The notes beneath the pieces were generated by a model that made no database searches, was not told the DNA's origin, and saw nothing but the letters and a program-made list of their open reading frames with translations. The translations under genes and the position numbers were made by a program. From Variovorax sp. PBS-H4 (GTDB taxonomy: Bacteria > Pseudomonadota > Gammaproteobacteria > Burkholderiales > Burkholderiaceae_C): DNA of 64,000 bases. The stretch covers positions 930,001 through 994,000 of the forward strand of contig NZ_LR594675.1 of the NCBI RefSeq assembly GCF_901827205.1, given 5' to 3'. Below are positions 16,368 through 25,094 of the stretch, piece by piece (position 1 is the stretch's first letter; each line of letters begins with the position of its first letter).

Positions 16368-16738
16368 GTGAAGCGCGCCGGACCGCCGCTGGTGCAAGTC
16401 CCGAAAGGGCGCACTGGAGGAAAGTCCGGACTGCACAGGACAGCGCAGGAGTTAACGACTCTCCACCGCGAGGTGAGGATCAGAGCAACAGAGACGAGTC
16501 GGCCGGGGCAACCCGGCCGGGTGAAACGGGCAATCTCTGCGCGCAGCAACACCAAGTAGGCCAGCCGGGAGTGGCGCGGTTCGCCGCGACTCTCCACCTT
16601 GTGGTTCCGCAGGGAGAGCTGGCGGGTAGGTGGCACCGAGCCGTCTGGCGACAGACGGCCCAGAGTAATGGCGGTTACGTCGGGGGAAACCTCGACGCAC
16701 AGAATCCGGCTTACAGGCGCGCTTCACACTTTTTTTTG
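16368..16738 (+). ncRNA. rnpB: RNase P RNA, bacterial type A, with terminator
   Basis: The catalytic RNA of RNase P, which trims tRNA 5' ends. The ends pair as helix P1 (GTGAAGCGCGCC at 16368 with GGCGCGCTTCAC ending at 16727). Universally conserved blocks are present: GAGGAAAGTCCGGAC near 16412 and ACAGAATCCGGCTTA near 16700, plus the CAGAGTAATGGCGGTTACG region. A run of T residues after P1 (16730-16737) serves as terminator. The hexamer CATAAT at 16355-16360 is placed where a -10 element would be expected; no clear -35 was seen. Confidence 0.95.
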
Positions 16739-16829
16739 CCGCTCGGCGGCCGCAGTTCCGGCTTCATGGTCCCCACGCGCAGCCGATGGGCGTTCACTGC
16801 GATCGCGCGCTTGCCGTGGGGGCCGGAAG

Positions 16830-17537
16830 TCAGAAGCGCTCGTTCGGCAGCAGGTAGCGCCACTGGCCGGCCAGCAGCCCCGACAGTGCCACGCGGCCGA
16901 TGCGCAGGCGCCGCATGCCCAGGATCTGAAGGCCGACGGCCTGGCACTCGTGCGCGATCTGGCCCGGCCGAAGGCCCTTCACGGCAAAGCGCAGCCCGGT
17001 GTGCCCTTCGGCCTGCTGGCTGACGCTGACGCGTGCCGGCGCCTGGTTCAGCCGCGCCAGCTGCTCGGGCCCCACCGGGCCGGCCACGTCGACGATGACC
17101 TCGTGCTCCAGCACTGCCGCGTCTTCCTGCAGCTTGCGCTCGATGCGCCATTCCTGGGTGAAGACGACCAGCCCGTTGGCCCCGGTTTCCAGCGGCGTCA
17201 TGCAACGCTGCGCCGCCACGTGGCGCGGCAGAAAGCGCAGGCCCGCGCGCTCGGGCGCTTGATGGTTCGCGGGCACGAGCAAGCGGTGCGCCTGCTCCGT
17301 CGCGGTGCCGGCGGGCTTGTGCAGCAGCAGCGTGACCGGCACCACCGGCGCCGGCCGCGCGCCGGCCTCGATCTCGACCTGCTGACTCGGCTGCACGCGC
17401 GATTGCGGCAGCAGCGCCGGCGCGCCGTCGACGCGCACCGCGCCGTTCTCGATCAAGAGCTCGGCCTCCCGCCGCGAGCAGCCGGCCATCGCGGCCACCC
17501 GCTTGGCCAGGCGGATGCCTTCGTCGGTGTCAGTCAT
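16830..17537 (-). CDS. S4-domain, RsuA/RluF-like protein with altered catalytic residue
   Basis: A 235-residue protein with an N-terminal S4 RNA-binding domain (about 8-60: RLAKRVAAMAGCSRREAELL, NGAVRVDGAP). It is followed by a domain resembling the RsuA/RluB/RluE/RluF pseudouridine synthases (LLLHKPAGT, LRFAVKGLRPGQ, ILGMRRLRIGRVAL). The catalytic motif of that family is R-L-D-x-x-T-x-G-L. Here the region reads PLETGANGLVVFT, so the position of the catalytic aspartate is E117 and the arginine is proline. It may have lost pseudouridine synthase activity and act by RNA binding only. Its ATG overlaps the stop of the Nudix/MBL gene. Confidence 0.8.
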   Translation of the reverse strand: MTDTDEGIRLAKRVAAMAGCSRREAELLIENGAVRVDGAPALLPQSRVQPSQQVEIEAGARPAPVVPVTLLLHKPAGTATEQAHRLLVPANHQAPERAGLRFLPRHVAAQRCMTPLETGANGLVVFTQEWRIERKLQEDAAVLEHEVIVDVAGPVGPEQLARLNQAPARVSVSQQAEGHTGLRFAVKGLRPGQIAHECQAVGLQILGMRRLRIGRVALSGLLAGQWRYLLPNERF

Positions 17538-19195
17538 CGTGGCGCGCGCTGCCGGATGCGCTCCACGTGGGCGGCCAGCGAGCGCGCGGCGACCGGCCAC
17601 AGGCGCTGCGGCACGTCGTCGTAGGCGAGCGGCAGCCAGTCCTCGGGCGAGCCTTGCGGCAGGCGCTCCATGGCGGCGGCGATCCTGGCCTCGCGCTTCA
17701 GGCGATGCGCCTTCAGGTGGGCGATGGCGGCACGCGCCTCGCCCAGCACGTGGCCGTGCGCCGGCACGATGAAGCGGATGTCGCCCTCCGCACAGAGGGC
17801 GTCGAGCCGATCGAGCGAATCGAGGTAGGCATTCATGTCGCCGTCGGGCGGGTCGACCACTGTGGTGCTGCCGTTGAGCACATGGTCCCCGGAGAAGAGC
17901 AGGCCGTCTTCCTCCAGCACCAGGCACAGGTGGTTGGCCGCGTGGCCGGGCGTGTGCACGGCGCGCAGCGTGTGCGTCGTGCCCTGGCCGTCCTGCAGCA
18001 CCAGCCGCTCGCCGTCCTGCAGCACCCGCTCGGGCACGAAGTGCGAGGCCGGGCGCGCGGTCGGCGCCGAAGGCAGGCCGAGGATGGGCGGCTTCGCCGG
18101 CGTGCACAGTGCCTGCAGCGGCGCCGCGCCCGGGGCGTGGTCGGCATGCGAATGGGTGCAGACGATCAGGCGGATGTCGCCGCCGGTGGCGCGCCGCAGC
18201 CGCCCGAGATGCGCCGGGTCGTTCGGGCCGGGGTCGATCACGATGTAGCCCGTGGCCGCGTCGCCCACGATGTAGCTGTTGGTGCCGGGGCCGGTCATGG
18301 CGCCGGGGTTGGGTGCGGTCAGGCGCTGCAGGTTCTTCAGCAGCGCCACCGGCGTCTCGTTCTGCCAGCCGAGCTCATGCACGATCTGGCCGTCAGGACA
18401 GACCAGCGCCAGCTCCCCGTAGGGCGACTCGTGCTCCATGTAGCGCGCTTCCTTGCCGCGCAGCAGGCCGGCGCGCGGGCAGCTGGTCCACAGCGGGCCC
18501 TCGCCGCCCGGCCGGTTCGCGCAGGCGTCGAGCACCGCGTCGACCGTCGGATAGGACGCAAGCCGCTCCAGCGTGCGCAGCGTCGGAAAGATCATCAAGA
18601 AGCCGCCCGCCTGGTGCCGCGCCAGCGCGTCGGCCGGGCGCACCCAGCAGGGCTCGAACTGCTCGGCCTCGTCGGCGACCGGCGTTTGGCCCTCGGGCAT
18701 GCGCGCGACCAGGAAGGGCACGTCGAAGCGCTTGGGCAGGTCGCGGTCGGTGATCCAGTGGGCCAGCGTATAGACCTGGTCGGTGGCAAGCAGCAGGCCG
18801 CGCGCCGCGCATTGTTCCGCCAGCGCCACGGCGGAGGTGGTGCTGCGGTCCATGGCCGTGACAACGCCGGGATCCACGGGGCGGCCATCCGGATGCCGGG
18901 CGAGCAGCACGCCGAGCTCCTCGAAGCATTCGCGCACTGCGGCGACGGATTGGGTGAGCTGCAGATCGACCTGTGCACGCCGGCGCGTCGCTATGGCGCC
19001 GGCCGCGGCATCGGCTGCCTCGATGCGGCCGCCGGGAAACACATAGGCCCCGGGCGCGAAGCTGGCGCTGGCGGAGCGCCGCGTCATCAGCACCTCGACG
19101 CCTTCGGGCGTGTCGCGCAGGAGCAGGACGGTGGCGGCGGGCAGCACGGCGGCCGGCTCGCGCGCGGAATGGAGTTGTTGGGTGGGGCGTGCCAT
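17534..19195 (-). CDS. Nudix hydrolase - metallo-beta-lactamase fusion protein
   Basis: A 553-residue two-domain protein. Residues about 15-215 form a Nudix domain with the box spread over FPGGRIEAAD (53-62) and VRECFEELGVLL (87-98). The G-x5-E part and the REUxEExGU part are separated by an insertion. Residues about 290-545 form a metallo-beta-lactamase domain of the LACTB2/RNase Z-like type with T-H-S-H-A-D-H at 347-353, VHTPGHAANHLCL and FSGDHVLNGSTTV. The substrates are unknown; one domain may act on a nucleotide or acyl-CoA and the other on an ester, thioester or RNA. It is coupled by ATGA to the S4-domain gene downstream. Confidence 0.88.
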   Translation of the reverse strand: MARPTQQLHSAREPAAVLPAATVLLLRDTPEGVEVLMTRRSASASFAPGAYVFPGGRIEAADAAAGAIATRRRAQVDLQLTQSVAAVRECFEELGVLLARHPDGRPVDPGVVTAMDRSTTSAVALAEQCAARGLLLATDQVYTLAHWITDRDLPKRFDVPFLVARMPEGQTPVADEAEQFEPCWVRPADALARHQAGGFLMIFPTLRTLERLASYPTVDAVLDACANRPGGEGPLWTSCPRAGLLRGKEARYMEHESPYGELALVCPDGQIVHELGWQNETPVALLKNLQRLTAPNPGAMTGPGTNSYIVGDAATGYIVIDPGPNDPAHLGRLRRATGGDIRLIVCTHSHADHAPGAAPLQALCTPAKPPILGLPSAPTARPASHFVPERVLQDGERLVLQDGQGTTHTLRAVHTPGHAANHLCLVLEEDGLLFSGDHVLNGSTTVVDPPDGDMNAYLDSLDRLDALCAEGDIRFIVPAHGHVLGEARAAIAHLKAHRLKREARIAAAMERLPQGSPEDWLPLAYDDVPQRLWPVAARSLAAHVERIRQRAPR

Positions 19196-19393
19196 GGGCC
19201 GTCATTATCGAGAGGCTGGCCGGGGGCTGCATCGGCATGGTTGCTGCATAAGCTTCGATGCCATCGTGAATGAGTGCCGCCCAGCCGCCCGGCCGCCCGA
19301 AGGCGCTCGCACCGCAGTGCGCAGCAGGAAAGTGCTCCGATGATCTGCACGCCACAATGCTCGGTCGCTCCATTCCTGTCTACGAGGACCGCC

Positions 19394-20386
19394 ATGCCCG
19401 CTTTCCGCTCCCGTCGCCCGTTCCTTGCCCTTGCCGGCCTCGCGCTGGCGGCGCCCCTTGCCTTTGCCCAGGCCGATTGGCCGCAACAGCCGGTCACGCT
19501 GATCATGGGCTTCCCCGCCGGCTCGGGCGTGGACGTGGTGGCGCGCACCATCCAGGAACCGCTGTCGCAGAAGCTCGGCCAGCCCGTGGTGATCGACTAC
19601 AAGTCCGGCGCCGCCGGCAACATCGCCAGCGAGTACGTGGCGCGCGCGAAGCCCGACGGCTACACGCTGGCCTTCGGCACCGCCGCCACCCACGGCAGCA
19701 ACGCTGCGCTCTACAAGAAGCTGTCCTTCGATGTCGAGGCCGACTTCGTGCCCGTGGCGCCGGTGCTCGATGTGTCGAACGTGCTCACCATCAATCCCGA
19801 GGTGATCGACGTCAAGACGCTCAAGGAGTTCGTCGAGCGGGTCAAGGCCAACCCCGGGAAGTACAACTACGCCTCGACCGGGAACGGGGCGGGCACCCAC
19901 ATGGCCTTTGCCGAGTTCAACGCGCGCCTGGGCCTGGAGATGATTCACGTCCCCTACAAGGGCGGGCCGGAGGCCATCACCTCGGTCGTGCGCGGCGAAA
20001 CCTGCTGCATCATGAACCAGGTGCAGACCGTGCTGCCGCAGTACAAGGCGGGCAAGGTGCGGCTGCTGGGCGTGACCACCGCCAAGCCGGTCGCGGCAGT
20101 CAAGGAGGTGCCGACCATCGCGTCCAGCGGCCTTCCGGGCACCCAGGGTTTCGACAGCTCGATCTGGTTCGGCGTGTTCGCACCCAAGGGCACCGACGCC
20201 CGCATCGTCGACAAGCTCAACGCCGCGATCAGCGCCGTGCTGGAGCAGCCGGAGATCCGCGAGAAGTTCGAGGCGCAGGGCAATACGGTGCGCATCGAGA
20301 CGCCGGCCCAGTTCAAGCAGACGGTTCATGCCAATCGCGTGAAGTGGGCCGAGGTCGCGAAAGCGGCGAGGATCAGTATCGATTGA
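19394..20386 (+). CDS. Bug/TctC-family periplasmic substrate-binding protein
   Basis: A 330-residue Bug receptor. The signal peptide is RSRRPFLALAGLALAAPLAF, cleaved near FAQAD, and GAGGA at 19384 gives a plausible ribosome binding site. Motifs are MGFPAGSGVD, VIDYKSGAAGN, PDGYTLAFG and HVPYKG. The first loop departs from the usual P-[FY]-P-P-G-G, and there is a Cys pair (ETCCIMN), so the ligand may differ from those of the other receptors here. It is 108 nt upstream of the branched-chain 2-oxoacid dehydrogenase genes on the same strand; shared transcription is possible but unproven. Confidence 0.9.
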   Translation: MPAFRSRRPFLALAGLALAAPLAFAQADWPQQPVTLIMGFPAGSGVDVVARTIQEPLSQKLGQPVVIDYKSGAAGNIASEYVARAKPDGYTLAFGTAATHGSNAALYKKLSFDVEADFVPVAPVLDVSNVLTINPEVIDVKTLKEFVERVKANPGKYNYASTGNGAGTHMAFAEFNARLGLEMIHVPYKGGPEAITSVVRGETCCIMNQVQTVLPQYKAGKVRLLGVTTAKPVAAVKEVPTIASSGLPGTQGFDSSIWFGVFAPKGTDARIVDKLNAAISAVLEQPEIREKFEAQGNTVRIETPAQFKQTVHANRVKWAEVAKAARISID

Positions 20387-20494
20387 GCGCGCCACCGCCG
20401 GTGGCTGCCAGGGAAAGACGTCGCGACGTTGACCGGCTGCGCCGGCGCCGAAAATTCGCTAGGCTTTGGTTCACGACAACGCGGAGACAACGCG

Positions 20495-21745
20495 ATGAGC
20501 CAGGGCGCATCCCCTCTTCGTCTGCACGTGCCCGAGCCGACCGGCCGGCCGGGCCACGAGACCGACTTCTCCTACCTGCATCTCTCGCGTGCCGGCGAAG
20601 TGCGGCGGCCGCCGGTGGAGGCCACGCCGGCCGACACCAGCGACCTGGCCTACACATTGGTGCGCGTGCTCGACGACGAAGGCCGCGCCATCGGGCCATG
20701 GGCGCCCGATGCGGACCCGGCGTTGCTGCGGCGCGGCCTGCTCGCGATGATGAAGACGCGCACCTTCGACGCGCGCATGCTGATCGCGCAGCGGCAGAAG
20801 AAGATCTCCTTCTACATGCAGTGCCTGGGCGAAGAGGCCATCGCCACCGGCCATGCGCTGGTGCTCCAGCAGGGCGACATGTGCTTTCCCACCTACCGCC
20901 AACAGGGACTCCTGCTCGCGCGCGACGATGTGCCGATGGTGGACCTGATCTGCGAGCTGATGTCCAACGAGCGCGACCCGCTCAAGGGCCGGCAGTTGCC
21001 GGTGTGCTATTCGATGAAGCGTGCCGGCTTCTTCTCGATCTCGGGCAACCTGGCCACGCAGTTCATCCAGGCGGTGGGCTGGGGCATGGCCTCGGCGATC
21101 AAGGGCGACACGCGCATCGCCTCGGCCTGGATCGGCGACGGCGCGACGGCCGAGTCCGACTTCCACACTGCGCTGACCTTTGCGCACGTGTACCGCGCGC
21201 CGGTGATCCTCAACGTGGTCAACAACCAGTGGGCGATTTCCACCTTCCAGGCCATCGCGGGCGGCGAGGCCACCACTTTTGCAGCGCGCGGCGTCGGCTG
21301 CGGCATCGCCTCGCTGCGCGTGGACGGCAACGATTTTCTCGCGGTGATCGCGGCTTCTCGCTGGGCGGCGCAGCGGGCGCGCAGCAATCTCGGGCCGACG
21401 CTGATCGAGTGGGTCACCTACCGGGCAGGGGCTCATTCCACCTCGGACGATCCTTCGCGCTACCGGCCTTCCGATGACTGGCAGCACTTCCCGCTGGGGG
21501 ACCCGATCGCGCGGCTTGCCCAGCATCTGCGCTTGATCGGGGCATGGTCCGAGGAGGAGCACCGGAAGGCGCAGTCGGAACTCGAAAGCGAGGTGAGCGC
21601 GGCGGTGAAGGAGGCGGAGCGCTACGGGTCGCTGGTCGACGGACATATGTTCGGGGCGGCGGCGATGTTCGAGGACGTCTACCAGACCATGCCGCCGCAT
21701 CTGCAGGAACAGCGGAGGCAACTTGCGCGGTTCCAGAAAGGATGA
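20495..21745 (+). CDS. bkdA1: Branched-chain 2-oxoacid dehydrogenase E1, alpha subunit
   Basis: A 416-residue thiamin-diphosphate-dependent E1 alpha subunit of the complex that oxidatively decarboxylates the 2-oxo acids from Val, Leu and Ile. The thiamin-binding segment GDGATAESDFHTAL ... VVNNQ is intact, and the phosphorylation-loop region (RAGAHSTSDDPSRYR) follows. The N-terminal extension (LRLHVPEPTGRPGHETDFSY) is typical of the Bkd type. The start at 20495 was chosen after GCGGAGACAACGCG. The E1 beta gene lies 937 nt downstream on the same strand, separated by a repeat island. Confidence 0.93.
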   Translation: MSQGASPLRLHVPEPTGRPGHETDFSYLHLSRAGEVRRPPVEATPADTSDLAYTLVRVLDDEGRAIGPWAPDADPALLRRGLLAMMKTRTFDARMLIAQRQKKISFYMQCLGEEAIATGHALVLQQGDMCFPTYRQQGLLLARDDVPMVDLICELMSNERDPLKGRQLPVCYSMKRAGFFSISGNLATQFIQAVGWGMASAIKGDTRIASAWIGDGATAESDFHTALTFAHVYRAPVILNVVNNQWAISTFQAIAGGEATTFAARGVGCGIASLRVDGNDFLAVIAASRWAAQRARSNLGPTLIEWVTYRAGAHSTSDDPSRYRPSDDWQHFPLGDPIARLAQHLRLIGAWSEEEHRKAQSELESEVSAAVKEAERYGSLVDGHMFGAAAMFEDVYQTMPPHLQEQRRQLARFQKG

Positions 21746-21786
21746 TGTCGGTGAGCACGTCTTTGCTTTCTCTTCCTCTCTTGCTA

Positions 21787-21822
21787 CCTCTCCCGCTTGC
21801 GGGAGAGGGTTGGGGTGGGGGC
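21787..21822. repeat. REP-like palindromic element
   Basis: A perfect inverted repeat with 10-bp arms (CCTCTCCCGC / GCGGGAGAGG around TT, 21787-21808) followed by GTTGGGGTGGGGGC. Sequences of this pattern are scattered in many proteobacterial genomes as extragenic palindromes; I recognise it from its characteristic translations rather than from a search. It is 42 nt after the bkdA1 stop and may form an mRNA 3' hairpin. Confidence 0.7.
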
Positions 21823-21855
21823 ACTGGGCGCTTGTTTTGGCGGTGTGGTTGTTGT

Positions 21856-22572
<717 letters not shown>

Positions 22573-22615
22573 GAACAAAGCGCGCCGTATCGACTCGCCC
22601 CGACGCTACCCCTGA

Positions 22616-22672
22616 AGAACAAAGCCCGGAACAAAGACCAGACCACAGCCCAGAACAAAGCCCAGAACCCGG
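22616..22672 (+). repeat. Degenerate 12-bp tandem repeat upstream of bkdA2
   Basis: Four to five tandem units related to AGAACAAAGCCC (22616, 22628, 22640, 22652, and a partial one at 22664), ending 11 nt before the bkdA2 ATG. It occupies the place of the ribosome binding site, and no clear Shine-Dalgarno sequence is present between the array and the ATG. Confidence 0.75.
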
Positions 22673-22682
22673 ACACCCCCCC

Positions 22683-23696
22683 ATGCCCACCATGACCATG
22701 ATCCAGGCCCTGCGCTCCGCCATGGACCTGATGCTCGAACGCGACGACAACGTCGTGATCTACGGCCAGGACGTGGGCTACTTCGGCGGCGTCTTCCGCG
22801 TCACCGAGGGCCTGCAAGCCAAATACGGCCGCTCGCGGGTTTTCGATGCGCCGATCTCCGAAGGCGGCATCGTCGGCTCGGCCATCGGCATGGGCGCTTA
22901 TGGTCTGCGGCCGGTGGTGGAGGTGCAGTTCGCCGACTACTTCTATCCCGCCTACGACCAGATCGTGTCCGAGGCCGCGCGGCTGCGCTATCGCTCGGCG
23001 GGCGACTTCTTCGCGCCCATCACCATCCGCATGCCCTGCGGCGGCGGCATCTACGGCGGGCAGACGCACAGCCAGAGCCCCGAGGTACTGTTCACGCACG
23101 TGTGCGGGCTGCGCACGGTGATGCCCTCCAACCCGCGGGACGCCAAGGGCCTGCTGATCGCCTCGATCGAGAACGACGACCCGGTCATCTTCCTGGAGCC
23201 CAAGCGCCTCTACAACGGCCCCTTCGACGGCCATCACGACCGGCCGCTGGTGCCCTGGTCGCAGCACCCCCTGGGCGAAGTGCCCGAGGGCTACTACACG
23301 GTTCCGCTGGAATCGGCCGCGGTGTTCCGGCCCGGCAGTGCGCTCACGGCGCTCACCTACGGCACGATGGTCTTCGTCTGCGAGGCCGCTGCGCGCGAGA
23401 CCGGCATCGACGCCGAGATCATCGACTTGCGCAGCCTGTGGCCGCTCGACCTGCCCACGCTCGTCGCGTCGGTGAAGAAGACCGGCCGCTGCGTGATCGT
23501 GCACGAGGCCACGCGCACCAGCGGCTTCGGCGCCGAGCTCGCGGCACTGGTGCAGGAGCACTGCTTCTACCACCTCGAGGCGCCGATCGAGCGCGTGGCC
23601 GGCTGGGACACGCCCTACCCGCACGCGCAGGAATGGGCCTACTTCCCCGGCCCGGCGCGCGTCGGCGCCGCCTTCCAGCGCGTGATGGAGGACTGA
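22683..23696 (+). CDS. bkdA2: Branched-chain 2-oxoacid dehydrogenase E1, beta subunit
   Basis: A 337-residue transketolase-like E1 beta subunit that pairs with BkdA1 to form the decarboxylase. Typical blocks are VVIYGQDVGYFGGVFRVTEGL, FDAPISEGGIVGSAIGMG, QFADYFYPAYDQI and IDLRSLWPLD. The length is normal. Translation probably starts at 22683; there is no strong ribosome binding site because a 12-bp tandem repeat fills the leader. E2 follows after 4 nt. The gap to bkdA1 is unusually long for this operon type and consists of repeats. Confidence 0.95.
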   Translation: MPTMTMIQALRSAMDLMLERDDNVVIYGQDVGYFGGVFRVTEGLQAKYGRSRVFDAPISEGGIVGSAIGMGAYGLRPVVEVQFADYFYPAYDQIVSEAARLRYRSAGDFFAPITIRMPCGGGIYGGQTHSQSPEVLFTHVCGLRTVMPSNPRDAKGLLIASIENDDPVIFLEPKRLYNGPFDGHHDRPLVPWSQHPLGEVPEGYYTVPLESAAVFRPGSALTALTYGTMVFVCEAAARETGIDAEIIDLRSLWPLDLPTLVASVKKTGRCVIVHEATRTSGFGAELAALVQEHCFYHLEAPIERVAGWDTPYPHAQEWAYFPGPARVGAAFQRVMED

Positions 23697-23700
23697 TCGA

Positions 23701-25032
23701 ATGGGCGAGCTCGCGATCAAGGTACCGGACATCGGCGAAGGCATCGCCGAAGTCGAGCTGGTCGCCTGGTGGGTCCAGCCGGGCGAGACCGTGGCCGAAG
23801 ACCAGGTGGTGGCCGATGTGATGACCGACAAGGCCACGGTCGAGATTCCGTCGCCCGTGGCAGGCAAGGTGATCGCGCTGGGCGGCACGGTGGGCCAGCT
23901 GATCGCGGTGGGTGCGGAGCTGATACGCATCGAGGTGGAGGGCCGAGGCCACGCCGAGGTGGCCGCCACGCAGACGGAAGGCCCCACGCTGGGTCCCCCA
24001 CCGGTGCCGGCGCCTCCACCTGCCCCCGCGCCTGCGCCTGCACCCGCACCTGCACCTGCACCTGCACCTGCACCTGCACCTGCAGCTACGCGCTCGCCCT
24101 CGCCCTCGCCGCCGAAAACACAGGCGCACGCGCCGGCAGGCGAGCGGCCCATTGCCTCGCCCGCAGTGCGCCGCCGGGCCTGGGAACTCGGCGTCGACCT
24201 GCGGCAGATCACGGCCAGCGGCACGGCCGGGCGCATCGTGCAGGCCGACCTCGACGCCTGGCGGGCCCGGCACCCCGGTGCGCCGCACGCGCCGCCGCAG
24301 CCCGCCGGCGCGCCGCGCGGCGTCGAGCGCCACGACGAGGAAGCCGTGCCCATCACCGGCGTGCGCCGCCGCATCGCGCAGCGCACCCAGGACTCGGCAC
24401 GACGCATCCCGCACTTCACTTACGTGGAGGAGATCGACGTGGGCGAGATCGAGCGCCTGCGTGCCGCGCTGAACGAAAAGTGGGCCGGCGAGCGCCCGCA
24501 CCTGACGCTGCTGCCGCTGCTGGTGCGTGCCGTGGTGCTCGCGGTGCAGCGCCACGCGCAGGTCAATGCCCGTTTCGACGACGAGGCCGGCGTGCTCACG
24601 CGCCATGGTGCAGTGCATGTGGGCATCGCCACCCAGACCGAGGCCGGCCTGATGGTGCCGGTGCTGCGCCACGCGGAGGCACGCGATCCGTGGTCGAGCG
24701 CGGCCGAGATTGCACGCCTTGCGGCCGCCGCGCGCGCCGGCCATGCCACGCGCGACGAACTGACCGGCTCCACCATCACCATCACCAGCCTGGGCGCGCT
24801 CGGCGGCATCGCCTCGACGCCGATCATCAACCAGCCCGAGGTGGCGATCGTGGGCGTCAACCGCATCGTGCAGCGGCCCGTCGTGCGCGATGGCACGATG
24901 CAGCCGCGCAGCATGATGAACCTGTCCTGCTCCTTCGACCACCGGGTCATCGACGGCCTGCTCGCGGCCGAATTCGTGCAGGCGGTGCGGGCCGCGCTCG
25001 AGTCTCCCGCCCTGCTTTTCATCGACGGCTGA
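23701..25032 (+). CDS. bkdB: Branched-chain 2-oxoacid dehydrogenase E2 (dihydrolipoyl acyltransferase)
   Basis: A 443-residue E2 core. One lipoyl domain (1-80) has the lipoylated lysine K44 in VMTDKATVEIP. An unusually regular Pro-Ala linker follows (about 99-127, PA repeats encoded by a GCACCT-type array). Then come an E3-binding domain (about 148-186: ASPAVRRRAWELGVDL, GTAGRIVQADL) and the acyltransferase domain with the catalytic SFDHRVIDG near the C-terminus. E2 transfers the acyl group to CoA. No E3 (lipoamide dehydrogenase) gene is in the window, so that component must come from elsewhere. Confidence 0.95.
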   Translation: MGELAIKVPDIGEGIAEVELVAWWVQPGETVAEDQVVADVMTDKATVEIPSPVAGKVIALGGTVGQLIAVGAELIRIEVEGRGHAEVAATQTEGPTLGPPPVPAPPPAPAPAPAPAPAPAPAPAPAPAATRSPSPSPPKTQAHAPAGERPIASPAVRRRAWELGVDLRQITASGTAGRIVQADLDAWRARHPGAPHAPPQPAGAPRGVERHDEEAVPITGVRRRIAQRTQDSARRIPHFTYVEEIDVGEIERLRAALNEKWAGERPHLTLLPLLVRAVVLAVQRHAQVNARFDDEAGVLTRHGAVHVGIATQTEAGLMVPVLRHAEARDPWSSAAEIARLAAAARAGHATRDELTGSTITITSLGALGGIASTPIINQPEVAIVGVNRIVQRPVVRDGTMQPRSMMNLSCSFDHRVIDGLLAAEFVQAVRAALESPALLFIDG

Positions 25033-25094
25033 GCAGGAGCGCGAGGGTTTGCGAGCGTATGCCACCGCAGCAGCCCCCTCCTAGAATCCGCCGC

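Noticed and set aside
25033..25094. Possible sixth locus of the relay repeat between bkdB and nfeD
   Set aside because: The gap length (62 nt) and a GCCACCGCAGC stretch are similar, but the rest does not align and no mini-ORF links the two genes.
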